Shown here one piece after another: positions 22,167-31,998 of a DNA stretch of 64,000 bases. The position numbers and the translations under genes are program-made. The DNA lies in assembly GCF_027579695.1 (NCBI RefSeq), contig NC_083596.1, positions 11,413,298 through 11,477,297 on the forward strand, read 5' to 3'. The notes under the pieces are model-generated. The model worked only from the letters and a program-made list of their open reading frames with translations. It did not search any database and had not been told where the DNA came from. The first letter of the stretch is position 1; each line of letters starts with the position of its first letter. Source of the DNA: Neoarius graeffei. Its lineage: Eukaryota > Chordata > Actinopteri > Siluriformes > Ariidae.

Positions 22167-22860
22167 GGCCAAGTTTACATTAGACCGTATCAGCGGATCA
22201 TCAGATTAACGTTTTTAAAACGATTAGTGTGCACACAGCAACACCAATACACGATTCGCGTGCACACAGCAACACCAATACACGGATACGCTTGGCTCCG
22301 CAGGCATCCTGCGCTCCAAATCACTCCGCCCTGAACAGCGAGTGCCCTCTGGAGGGTGCGCACTCCGGCCCTGCACAGCTCACAGAGTGCGCGAGTATAG
22401 CCCACGAGCATTGATTCGGGACTGAGCCGCTGTGTGTGTGTGATCTCAGCGCATATCACTTACCACATGCAAGTGGAAGGATGGCAAGCCTAAAGACAAT
22501 CATAACTACACAATGGGCAGTATTTGCATCAGTATTTGCAGTATTTTCATACTTTTATACTCTTTAATGAAAGGTGATACAAGGCGGAAGTCCGCGCCGT
22601 TTTTCAGCGGTCGCGTCACATGACCAACGCCAGCGAATCAGGAAGGTGGATGTCACAGTGACGTTGTCCAATGACGACGCCAGCTAGAGCTCAGCACAAG
22701 CGTATCCGCGTATTCTCAATGTTTACACAGCACCGGAGCTGACACGATCTGGATTGAATACGTGGACCCTGGCGGATTCCCGTTTCCAGGCGGTTTAATG
22801 TAAACGGACAGTGCATCCGCGAAGAAAACGAGACAGATATGGTCTAATGTAAACTTGGCC
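22167..22860. mobile_element. Harbinger-type MITE, copy 2
   Basis: Ends GGCCAAGTTTACATTAGACC, 3-bp duplication TTA (22164-22166, 22861-22863). Inverse orientation to copy 1. It sits exactly on the edge of the next MITE. Confidence 0.9.
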
Positions 22861-22861
22861 T

Positions 22862-23547
22862 TAGTACGTTTACATGCACATCCAAATCGAGCTGCTGTCG
22901 GTAATTGAGCAAAGGGTCCCAGCAGGGGTGCCAGAGAAATCCAATCCTACATGCACACAAGGAAATCGAGCTATTGTGTGAGGTACATTGTGCACCCGAG
23001 CCACAGGTGGCGCTACATGCCCCATCGTGTTGGTACACTTCCGGTTGTCGTCATGAAGAAGAGCTATTCAAGAGTGTAAACAAAGTTATCAGTTCCGTGT
23101 TCTCCATTGCGCGTTTTTCTCCCGTCCATGAATTTTAATATATTCAACTCCTTAAGCTGAATGAGCATGAACTCTGTCTCCTCATTGCTCCAGAAGTGCA
23201 CGTTTCTGCTCGCCATTTTCTCTTCGTTTGCTCCTCCTGACCTCTTCTGCTGCTCGCTACTACTGTTGTCATGCCGACCGAGGCTGTGCTGTTTCCCGCT
23301 TGTGGTCTCGTCACTTCCGGAAGGGGCAGTGCTGAAGTAAGTAGCTCGACTGTGTATCTCGATAGGGTTTACATGCACTAAGTAGCTCGGCAAAAATCTC
23401 ATAATCTAGGTCGTGTAGCTCGATTACGAGAAATCAAGTTCGGTCCAATTTCAGCCTCGCTAAGGTGTTTCCATGCCACTTAGAACTTCGATTTCAGTCG
23501 AGCAACGGCAGAAATTCGCTTTTCTCTATGTGCATGTAAACGCACTG
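22862..23547. mobile_element. Harbinger-derived MITE with a Myb-exon remnant
   Basis: Ends TAGTACGTTTACATGCACAT / CAGTGCGTTTACATGCACAT. The flanking 3-bp ACT (22162-22164 and 23548-23550) fits a Harbinger duplication once copy 2 of the other MITE is removed. It carries a coding remnant on the minus strand. Confidence 0.75.
23064..23216 (-). pseudogene. Myb-like first-exon remnant
   Basis: ATG 23216: MASRNVHFWSNEETEFMLIQ, then LKELNILKFMDGRK. This is the first helix pair of a Myb/SANT-like Harbinger partner protein; the rest is lost. It shows that this MITE descends from an autonomous Harbinger different from the one it sits in. Confidence 0.6.
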
Positions 23548-25277
23548 ACTGTTTTCTTCACAGTAGTTGTGGAGAACAAAGCAGGCGTAAATTACACAGG
23601 GCAAGTCATTCAGGTTAATGTCCATTGTTCTTCTCAGGGATGCAAATCTGGCCTTCAGCCGACCAAAAGCACACTCAATGACCATGCGTGCCCTACACAA
23701 ACATAACCCAAAGTACTGTTCTTGTGGCGTGGAGCCACCGTTTGAATATTCCTTCATCAGGAAAGGTAGTAATGGATAGGCCGGGTCACCCAGGAGAAAT
23801 ATGGGGATGGGTTCCTCATCATCCACTATCTGCTTTTTCAATGTTGGAATCTTGACGGTTTTAAAGTAGGTGCTGATCTTTGAATTTGCAAACACTCGTG
23901 CATCGTGTGTACTGCCAGGCCACTTTATAACTACATCTGTAAATCTGTACTTGTAGTCACACACTGCTTGTACATTTAAGGAATGTTTACCCTTTCTGTT
24001 GATGTAGTCCATGGCGTGGGATGATGGCTGCTTGATTTCAATGTGGGTCCCGTCGACCGCTCCCAAACACTGTGGCATGCCATGTACACGGTGAAAGCCA
24101 GACACAAGCTCCTCTGCCTCGGGTTCTGTGAAGGGCAGCTTGATATATTTCGGACCGAGATGGAGAGCGATGGCTTTGCATGTCTGCCTCACGACGACGG
24201 AGACAGCCTGCCGCGACAGGCTGAAGGAGTTTGCCGTCTTCCGTAGCCTTCCCTCGTCGCTCAGGTAGTACAGCGTACAAGCAACCTTCTTTAACAGTCC
24301 AATTGCTTCTCTCATGTTGGTTGTTTGGCCTTCAATATGAGGACGAAGTTCTTCGCTCAGGGCCACAAGTGAAGCTCTGGACATCCGAAAGTTCTCTCTC
24401 CACTCTGCGTCCACGACAACACCATTCACAAAGTTGTTCCACCAGCTACTGGTTCTTCCAGGTCTCACCCAAAATCATCTTCTTTTGGCCCGTCTAGTTA
24501 CATGCCGTGGTGGACGCGTGTGGTCGTGTAAGCATCTCTGCCGCTCGCCTAGTTGGTATAACACCTGTACATTTTGCTTCAATAATGCGAATAAACTTAG
24601 CAGCGACTGCAGCACTGAAACTACTACTACTCTGGGGTCCGCCATTGTTGCTGTTGTTGTTACGAATGATGCGCGCGAGAGTGCTGCTTGTTCTAGTCAT
24701 GTGGTTGTGACGTCATCGTAAACAAATCCGTTCTACTAATCCAGATGACTTCGCAACGGCGCCGTTGCCAGATTTTTCCACTCTGGAAACCGTTCTCAAA
24801 AAATATCGTTTTGGGGCACCCAAAACGCCAGTGCCGTGTGGATACCAGGCCGAAACGATAAAAAATTTTATCGGATTCACCTGAATCCGTTGCCGTGTGG
24901 ACAGGGCCTCAATCTGCTCAAAGGAAGGTCAGTTTTATAGCTTCTCTAAAGAGCTAAACTGTTTTCAGCTGTGCTAACATGATTGTACAAGGGTTTTCTA
25001 ATCATCCATTAGCCTTCTGAGGCAATGAGCAAACACATTGTACCATTAGAACACTGGAGTGATAGTTGCTGGAAATGGGCCTCTATTGAGGTATTTCACC
25101 TGACGTCACAGGGTCACGTGACGCCCCGGTGTCCGCCATTTTGGACGGCAAGCTAGCTAATGTCAACAACAGTAGCTGGTATGTTACTGTAGCAATGTTT
25201 ACGTTCAGTCATTTGGATGACTGTTAAAACCTTTCAGTCTCAAGTTTTTCCTTTACTGGATTTACTAGTTTACTGAG

Positions 25278-25599
25278 CCAGCCGGACCCGGAGCGCCAGC
25301 CAGCCAGCCAGCCAGCCGGCCCCGGAGCGCCAGCCAGCCGGCCCCGGAGCGCTAGCCAGCCGGCCCCGGAGTGCTAGCCAGCCGTCCCCGAAGCGCTAGC
25401 CAGCCAGCCGGCCCCGGAGCGCTAGCCAGCCAGCCGGCCCCGGAGCGCTAGCTAGCCAGCCAGCCAGCCAGCCGGCCCCGGAGCGCTAGCTAGCCAGCCA
25501 GCCAGCCGGCTCCGGAGCGCTAGCCAGCCGGCTCCGGAGCGCTAGCCAGCCGGCCCCGGAGCGCTAGCTAGCCAGCCAGCCAGCCCGCCCCGGAGTGCG
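25278..25599. repeat. GC-rich minisatellite (CCAGCCAGCCGGCCCCGGAGCGCTAG)n
   Basis: About 12 variable units of CCAG repeats plus CCGGCCCCGGAGCGCTAG. Flanked by 36-bp inverted arms at 25242-25277 and 25600-25635 with a single mismatch (TTTTCCTTTACTGGATTTAC...), so the whole array lies in a hairpin loop. Confidence 0.95.
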
Positions 25600-25727
25600 C
25601 TCAGTAAACTAGTAAATACAGTAAAGGAAAAACTTATAACGGGCCATGTCTCAACAGATTAAGAAGTTATTTTAATAACATTTTGTTTATCCTGAGGACC
25701 GAAAGTAAATGAAAATGTGAACAAACC

Positions 25728-25953
25728 TTAGCTGTCAGTGAACAATCCTGGTGGAAGCAGGTAAACGTCGTTCTCCAAGCCTGCTAACCTCAATTTTTGC
25801 AAATACCTCTCCCTCTGCTCGCCCTGTAAATGCCGTACGTCGCTGGATAGTGAAGGTGTTTTCTGCATCTCGCTCCTTTTTCTTTTATGTTTTTCGTTTG
25901 TCGCCTTCCTCGCATTCAAACTGATTCGAGCCGTGCCGTCCAAAATGGCAGCG
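25728..25953 (-). pseudogene. exon remnant of a transposon protein (YqaJ-partner N-terminus)
   Basis: Reads ARISLNARKATNEKHKRKRS, then QGEQRERYLQKLRLAGLEND and LLPPGLFTDS, then TAA. The Lys/Arg-rich start and RYLQKLRL..L..DPY-like motif match the N-terminal exon of the protein seen at 14385. No ATG is found at the start of the open stretch. Confidence 0.45.
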
Positions 25954-26251
25954 TCACATGACTTGGTCACGTGAGTGAAATACCTCAATACACCTATGTA
26001 GATATTGCACCAAAAACCAGACATTTGCAGCTAGAATAGTCATTTACCACATTAGCAATGTATAGAGCATATTTCTGATTAGTTTAAAGTGATCTTCATT
26101 GAAAAGAACAGTGCTTTTCTTTCAAAAATAAGGACATTTCAAAGTGACCCCAAACTTTTGAACGGTAGTGTACTCATCCATCCAGTTTCAACAGCAGCAT
26201 CTTCATGAACTGTTTTATCCTGATCATCATCGTCGTTGTCAATCCGGATCC

Positions 26252-26708
26252 TAGTGTTGTAGTCAAGACTACCTAAACTGAGCCCAAGACAAGACCAAGA
26301 CTTTGATGGGTTGAGATCAAGTCAAGACCAAGACCAAGGCAGGGCGAGACTGAGTCAAGACCAAGACCAGACCACCAGTGAGTGTGAAGGTAGGCAGGGA
26401 GGGGTGACAGCTGTTAACAGTAACAAAAAAAAAAAAATTGAATTAGTAATGAGTCATGTTATTGGTTGTAATTGAAGCAGGAAGTTTTACATCCAATCAC
26501 AGTAAAAGTGTTCACAAATAAACCAGACAATGGACAGGCAATTTAGTGAAATCCCGACAGTTGTGGTCTTGACTGGTCTTGAAATAAAATCCAGAGTCCT
26601 CTATGTCTGAAACCGAGACAAGACTGAGTAAAAATGTGGCCGATTCCGAGATGAGACCGAGACCTTCAAAAAGTGGTCTTGAGACCGGTCTCAAGTACTA
26701 CAACATTA
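26252..26708. mobile_element. hAT MITE (AGTGTTGTAGT family)
   Basis: Ends TAGTGTTGTAGTCAAGAC / GTCTCAAGTACTACAACATTA, 8-bp duplication CCGGATCC/CCAGATCC (26244-26251, 26709-26716). The interior is rich in AAGACCAAGACC repeats. Related to 36270-37080. Confidence 0.85.
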
Positions 26709-26716
26709 CCAGATCC

Positions 26717-27451
26717 CATCCCAGCAATACTGGGAGTATGGTGTATTCCCAGGATAGGTTTCAACTTCACGGCGATCCTGACCAGGATGAACTGGATGGT
26801 AATGATAACTGAACTCTCATGATTTTATCTTCATTGTAACATTTTTAAAACACTGAAGGTTTGGGAGCAGCCTGTGAATCTTGAAGCTCTCTTTCAAATT
26901 TAATATTTTATCAAAGAATGCAAATATTACATGATTTCAGTTCCTATGGTGGAGCTGCCCAATTTCGGTTCTGGAGGCCTGGGGATTAGTACAGCATGGT
27001 TTATCTGATCAAAGTCACTGTAATCAGCATATCACTTAATGAGTGGGCTTTGGAAAATCTCCAGCTTGCACTGAACTCCAGGGCTAGAACTGTGCACTAG
27101 AGTTTAGTGGGCTCGAACCATGATGGTGTGCATCAAAGATTCAACAAAACTGCACTAAATATTAAAACATATTCATCTCTTCAACATTTTATTATTGGCC
27201 TGATAAGCCTTCTTGGCATTTAAAAAAAAAAAAAAAACAATTTGCATACTCATATCTTTTGCAAGTTGCCTGCTTAGAGTTAAAAGCCTTTTTGAAGGAA
27301 GAAAGAGAAGAAGGGATTTCAAATGTGTACAACATCACGTTTATGCCCTCGGGAAACAGAGAGTGGCCAAAGACGATAACAGATCTTTGGAGACTGAAAC
27401 TTGTTTCAAGATTTTTTCATGGATGAGAATTTGCTTTTATTTTAAATACTA
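26717..27451. other. no gene recognised
   Basis: AT-rich, with a poly-A tract at 27220-27238. Short frames only. Confidence 0.4.
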
Positions 27452-29052
27452 CAGTGGTGTTTGAAAGTTTGTGAACCCTTTAGTATTTTCTATATTTCTG
27501 CATAAATATGACATCATCAGATTCTCATACAAGTCCTAAAAGTAGATAAAGAGAACCCAGTTAAACAAATGAGACAAAAATATTATACTTGGTCATTTAT
27601 TTATTGAGGAAAATGATCCAATATTACATATCTGTGAGTGGCAAAAGTATGTGAACCTCTAGGATTAGCAGTTAATTTGAAGGTGAAATTAGAGTCAGGT
27701 GTTTTCAATCAATGGGATGACAATCAGGTGTGAGTGGGCACCCTGTTTTATTTAAAGAACAGGGATCTATCAAAGTCTGATCTTCACAACACATGTTTGT
27801 GGAAGTGTATCATGGCACGAACAAAGGAGATTTCTGAGGACCTCAGAAAAAGTGTTGTTGATGCTCATCAGGCTGGAAAAGGTTACAAAACCATCTCTAA
27901 AGAGTTTGGACTCCACCAATCCACAGTCAGACAGATTGTGTACAAATGGAGGAAATTCAAGACCATTGTTACCCTCCCCAGGAGTGGTCGACCAACAAAG
28001 ATCACTCCAAGAGCAAGGCGTGTAATAGACGGCGAGGCCACAAAGGACTCCAGGGTAACTTCTAAGCAACTGAATGCCTCTCTCACATTGGCTAATGTTA
28101 ATGTTCATGAGTCCACCATCAGGAGAACACTGAACAACAATGGTGTGCATGGCAGGGTTGCAAGGAGAAAGCCACTGCTCTCGAAAAAGAACATTGTTGC
28201 TCATCTGCAGTTTGCTAAAGATCACATGGACAAGCCAGAAGACTATTGGAAAAATATTTGTGGACGGATGAGACCAAAATAGAATGTTTTGGTTTAAATG
28301 AGAAGGTTATGTTTGGAGAAAGGAAAACACTGCATTCCAGCGTAAGAACCTTATCCCATCTGTGAAACATGGTGGTGGTAGTATCATGGTTTGGGCCTGT
28401 TTTGCTGCATCTGGGCCAGGATGGCTTGCCATCATTGATGGAACAATGAATTCTGAATTATACCAGCGAATTCTAAAGGAAAATGTCAGGACGTCTGTCC
28501 ATGAACTGAATCTCAAGAGAAGGTGGGTCATGCAGCAAGACAACGACCCTAAGCACACAAGTCGTTCTACCAAAGAATGGTTAAAGAAGAATAAAGTTAA
28601 TGTTTTGGAATGGCCAAGTCAAAGTCCTGACCTTAATCCAATCAAAATGTTGTGGAAGGACCTGAAGCGAGCAGTTCATGTGAGGAAACCCACCAACATC
28701 CCAGAGTTGAAGCTGTTCTGTACAGAGGAACGGGCTAAAATTCCTCCAAGCCGGTGTGCAGGACTGATCAACAGTTACCGCAAACGTTTAGTTGCAGTTA
28801 TTGCTGCACAGGGGGATCACACCAGATACTGAAAGCAAAGGTTCACATACTTTTGCCACTCACAGAGATGTAATATTGGATCATTTTCCTCAATAAATAA
28901 ATGACCAAGTATAATATTTTTGTCTCATTTGTTTAACTGGGTTCTCTTTATCTACTTTTAGGACTTGGGTGAAAATCTGGTGATGTTTTAGGTCATATTT
29001 ATGCAGAAATGTAGAAAATTCTAAAGGGTTCACAAACTTTCAAGCACCACTG
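27452..29052 (+). mobile_element. Tc1-like transposon, copy 3
   Basis: Same family as 3643. Ends CAGTGGTGTTTGAAAG / CAAGCACCACTG; left TA at 27450-27451, right flank TG (mutated TA). Confidence 0.93.
27812..28832 (+). pseudogene. Tc1 transposase pseudogene (copy 3)
   Basis: MARTKEISEDLRKSVVDAHQ start at 27812, TGA 28830-28832. Only two 1-bp deletions break it, near 28255 (before the first catalytic Asp) and near 28305. It has no in-frame stop where copy 1 has TGA (CGA here). Third catalytic position is again Lys ([11 protein letters not shown]). C-terminus GDHTRY. Confidence 0.92.
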
Positions 29053-30224
29053 TGTTTAGAGGTCCCAATAATTTTGGAAAAAAATTTTTCCAGAGAATAT
29101 ATAGGCTAATGTAGATTAATATACTATTTTGTTAGAGTAAAGCAAAGTATTTTCTTCAGTTGTTTGAATGGAAGATTTGAATTATCATCTGTAATGTTAT
29201 TTATATAGTACATTATTTAAAATACTTCCCCCCCCCCAAAGGATGCCAATAGTTTTAGAACTGACTTTACACATCTCATGTCATGGTATTTTCTTTGTAT
29301 GTTGTTAAAAGCCTATAATATTTGAGGGATGATGGAGATGATGAATGCGGATTAATGACAATCATATCATGGATGTACAAAAAGAAAAATATTGTTAGAT
29401 TTTACAAGTATAACCTGTTTTTAACGGAAAATTTGAAATGGTCATAATGTGTGTTGAAACTCAGTGAAAGTAAGTGCAGGATTGTATAACCTGCTCACAC
29501 ACCCATCACACACCAGAAAACAAAAGCTATACAGAGGTGGAACCATGACCGTTAAAACAATAATTACCATGGGATTTAAATAGCTCAGGGACTGAAATGT
29601 ACTGATATCAGCTTTAATTTTATTTCATTTATTAATTTATTTAACATAGACAATGCACATTCATCGACATCAGGATTTAGGATATATCGGGTTTAGCCAA
29701 ACAGCTCATTTTCATCTACTGTCCCTATGCAGAAGGTGGGGGGAAAAAACCTGAACAAAAAGGACAAAATGAACAGATTTAAAAAAAAAAAACCACAAAA
29801 CAGCATGAAAAGAATATGGTTCTATAACACATAAAGCAAACACGTATACACAACACGATCTGTGATACAATCCTGACACTAATTTACATCAGCATTATGA
29901 GCATGATCTTTATCTAAACATCATGATGGCATTCCCGGTTTTCCAGCAACAGTATTTTATTACTTTTTTCCAGAATAATTTCTATAATTTGCTGTAAGAA
30001 CCTTAATGGTGTTACATAAATATCTCATCAGTTTTTACTGCCTTAATTTAAAGCTAGAACGACTGTATTCATTCATTCATTCATTCATTCATTCATTCAT
30101 CAGATATTCAGAACTGTTTGTGATAGAAAATAAAAGTAATGCACGCTTCATAAATCTTTCCTTGTAATAATGTGCAATGTTGATGCAATACAAATATATA
30201 ATGAGATTTATTCCCTTTATATTC
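29053..30224. other. no gene; (ATTC)n microsatellite
   Basis: AT-rich. (ATTC)8 at 30067-30100, C run at 29229-29237, A tract at 29780-29791. TIR-like scraps (CCAATAATTTTGGA at 29067, CCAATAGTTTTAGAACTG at 29247) suggest an old, eroded Tc1-type MITE. Confidence 0.4.
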
Positions 30225-30312
30225 ACTGGATATGAGCAATCGCGTGTTCTGATTGCAGGGCTACTCTACTACTAGGATATCAGCTCATATACCGTGAGTC
30301 GAGAAAAACAAA

Positions 30313-30402
30313 ATGGCGGAGTGTGTTGCTGAACCAACCGAGGATGAAATAGAAACTCTACTCGAAAACAAAATACAAAAAAAGCAACAAAATATGGAAT
30401 AA
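30313..30402 (+). pseudogene. coding leader MAECVAEPTEDEIETLL (copy A)
   Basis: 29 codons then TAA. The copy at 44005 reads MAERVAEPPEDEIKTLLENK and continues further (KKSATKYGIKVFDGK). Such starts occur in fish proteins with DUF3504/tyrosine-recombinase-like domains; identification tentative. Confidence 0.4.
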
Positions 30403-30410
30403 AAGTATTT

Positions 30411-30783
30411 AAGAAGAAGAAACCTTTATTTGTCACATGCACACTTCAAGCACAGTGAAATTCATCCTCTGCATTTAACCCATCTGAAGCAGCGAACACA
30501 CGCACACACACTCAGAGCAGTGGGCAGCCACACCAGAGTGCCCGGGGAGCAGTCAGGGGTTAGGTACCTTGCTCAAGGGCACTTCAGCCCAAGGCCGCCC
30601 CACGTCAACCTAACTGCATGTCTTTGGACTGTGGGGGAAACCGGAGCACCCGGAGGAAACCCACGCGGACACAGGGAGAACATGCAAACTCCGCACAGAA
30701 AGGCCCTCGCCGGCCACTGGGCTTGAACCCAGAATCTTCTTGCTGTGAGGCAACCATGCTAACCACTACACCACCGTGCCGCC
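30411..30783 (-). repeat. chimeric SINE: common tRNA head joined to a different tail
   Basis: Read on minus: the head and first body part (30783-about 30605) are those of the common SINE, but the tail is TGCCCTTGAGCAAGGTACCTAACCCC...GGTTAAATGCAGAGGATGAATTTCACTG...AATAAAGG. The same tail occurs at 52760-53092 behind a different head. Confidence 0.7.
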
Positions 30784-30943
30784 AAAGGGAACCTGTCAAG
30801 CCGTTTACTTGGCAGGGGTGCTGGGTGGGTCGTGGCTCTGTTCGGTGTGAAAGAGCCCCTTATGCTACCCCAACCAAGCACCATTCAACCAAGCACCAAC
30901 CAAGTTCATTCTTACCATTTGATGGTAAGAATGTATCTTTTTT

Positions 30944-30979
<36 letters not shown>

Positions 30980-31265
30980 TTTATTATTATAGCATTTTTC
31001 ACAAATCGCTCCTGTCATGTCACCGGTTTGTTTACATTCTAAGTGGTAATTATTTTATCAGATCTTTTGTATAAAGTTTATTTATCGAATTTGCAAAAAA
31101 TAAAAGCAAAAATGCTCAGTTTCTCAAAATCCAGTGAATGTGGCTAGAATAAAACAGTTATTCCACTCAATCTCGTCATACATGGCTTATAGCCGACTCG
31201 GTGCTACGCGCCTCATCAGCTTTCAGCTCATGTACGACTCGATTTCGTGGAATAACTGTTAAATA

Positions 31266-31998
31266 TACTGTAGCATATCATATCACATCTTAACAATGTT
31301 CAAATATCACCATAAAATTCGTCAAATAACACATGCCTGTTAAAATAATACAGACGACTACAATCATTACCTGTCTACATTCAAATAAGGTAATAAATAG
31401 AAACAATGGTGCGTTTTGCACTTTTTGACCAGCTTTATGTTAAAATTCATTCAGGTACGAACGAAATCAAGCACAAATGTTGTCACTTCATTTTGATTCG
31501 CTTTGGTAAATTTCCCAAAACTGATACATCTCAATGGTTTCATGCTTTTTTTTAATATTTACTAATTATCATGACTACTATAAGAACTACCATTTATTCA
31601 AATGTGTGACAATACAAACAATTCTTCAAAAGAAATGCTTCTGTAAAATATGCTAAATAGAGTATTTCTTCGAAAATATTACACTGGCCCAATATACTTC
31701 ATACCCAATTCAAACGTACAGTACCGTATGTACGTTTTTGTAGACCTTCAATCAAAAGTTACCCCAAATCCTTCTTTTGTCTTTATCTGAGCCATTCACA
31801 CAAATGTGTTTGAATCTATTTATGTCTATTTATGTTACAAGTTCGTCATCACATTCAAATGTTACCCTTTAAATATTTTTAAATACCAGCAGCCACACTT
31901 GCACTGCAGAGAGGGACTGTGGAGACAGCAAAACCAGGCAACGATTGTCTTCATGTTAAATTTACACTCTATTTCTAACAGGAAGCAGGAAGTACATA
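31266..31998. other. no gene recognised
   Basis: AT-rich. A near-perfect palindrome CAAACGTACAGTACCGTATGTACGTTTTTG lies at about 31712-31741. It is downstream of bspry and may contain the original 3' UTR, displaced by the Tc1. Confidence 0.4.

Larger units (their letters stand above)
22000..24700 (-). pseudogene. PIF/Harbinger DDE transposase, broken
   Basis: Main open stretch 24468-23548. Preceding codons (24700-24494, MTRTSSTLARIIRNNN...) are separated by a frameshift and an in-frame TGA just before [12 protein letters not shown]. Catalytic triad visible: D in [10 protein letters not shown] in [13 protein letters not shown] in [11 protein letters not shown] (DDE_Tnp_4, HARBI1-like). After HNYCEENS the frame runs into the MITE at 23547 and gains about 15 foreign residues. 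The native tail (ETMDEHCVVSAV..VQPSTQSNSYL) lies beyond both MITEs at about 22163-22000. Convergent with the intact Myb partner gene. Confidence 0.85.
14124..24908. mobile_element. PIF/Harbinger transposon, 10.8 kb with nested insertions
   Basis: Ends GGCTACATCCACACAGCAACG and, inverted, GGCCCTGTCCACACGGCAACG. The 3-bp target duplication TCA (14121-14123, 24909-24911) is verified against the empty site in the 58551 copy. It encodes a Myb-like protein (plus, 17466-21258) facing a DDE transposase (minus, 24700-22000), the classic two-gene layout. Inserted later: an ISL2EU-like element, a 0.5 kb MITE, a Tc1, a retro fragment and two MITEs. Confidence 0.9.
25087..25987. mobile_element. 0.9 kb transposon derivative (TGAGGTATTTCAC ends) with minisatellite
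   Basis: Inverted ends TGAGGTATTTCAC, flanked by AT (25085-25086, 25988-25989), confirmed by the empty site in the 58551 copy. The right end holds an exon related to the YqaJ-partner protein family, so this is probably a second ISL2EU-like derivative. Confidence 0.75.
13951..26170. mobile_element. Tc1-type MITE (CACTACCGTTCAAAAG family), split into three pieces
   Basis: Pieces 13951-14123, 24909-25086 and 25988-26170 reassemble to the intact 528-bp copy at 58551-59078. TA flanks lie at 13949-13950 and 26171-26172; the ends are CACTACCGTTCAAAAGTTTGGGGTCAC and its complement. The two breaks are the Harbinger element and a second, 0.9 kb element. Confidence 0.93.
30225..31265 (+). mobile_element. 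transposon derivative with short coding leader, copy A
   Basis: Shares, in inverse orientation, its whole layout with 43017-44105: TTCACTGGATATGAGCAATCGCGTG, GGATATCAGCTCATATACCGTGA, a short coding leader, AATATGGAATAAAAGTATTT, TGATGGTAAGAA, ATAGCATTTTTCACAAATCGCTCC and GGAATAACTGTT. Two further insertions lie inside (30411-30783 and about 30784-30900). Possibly Crypton-derived, judging only from the leader peptide. Confidence 0.5.

Noticed and set aside
25278-25599. CRISPR-like array or replication origin
   Set aside because: Units lack unique spacers and are imperfect tandem repeats; eukaryotic minisatellite inside a transposon.
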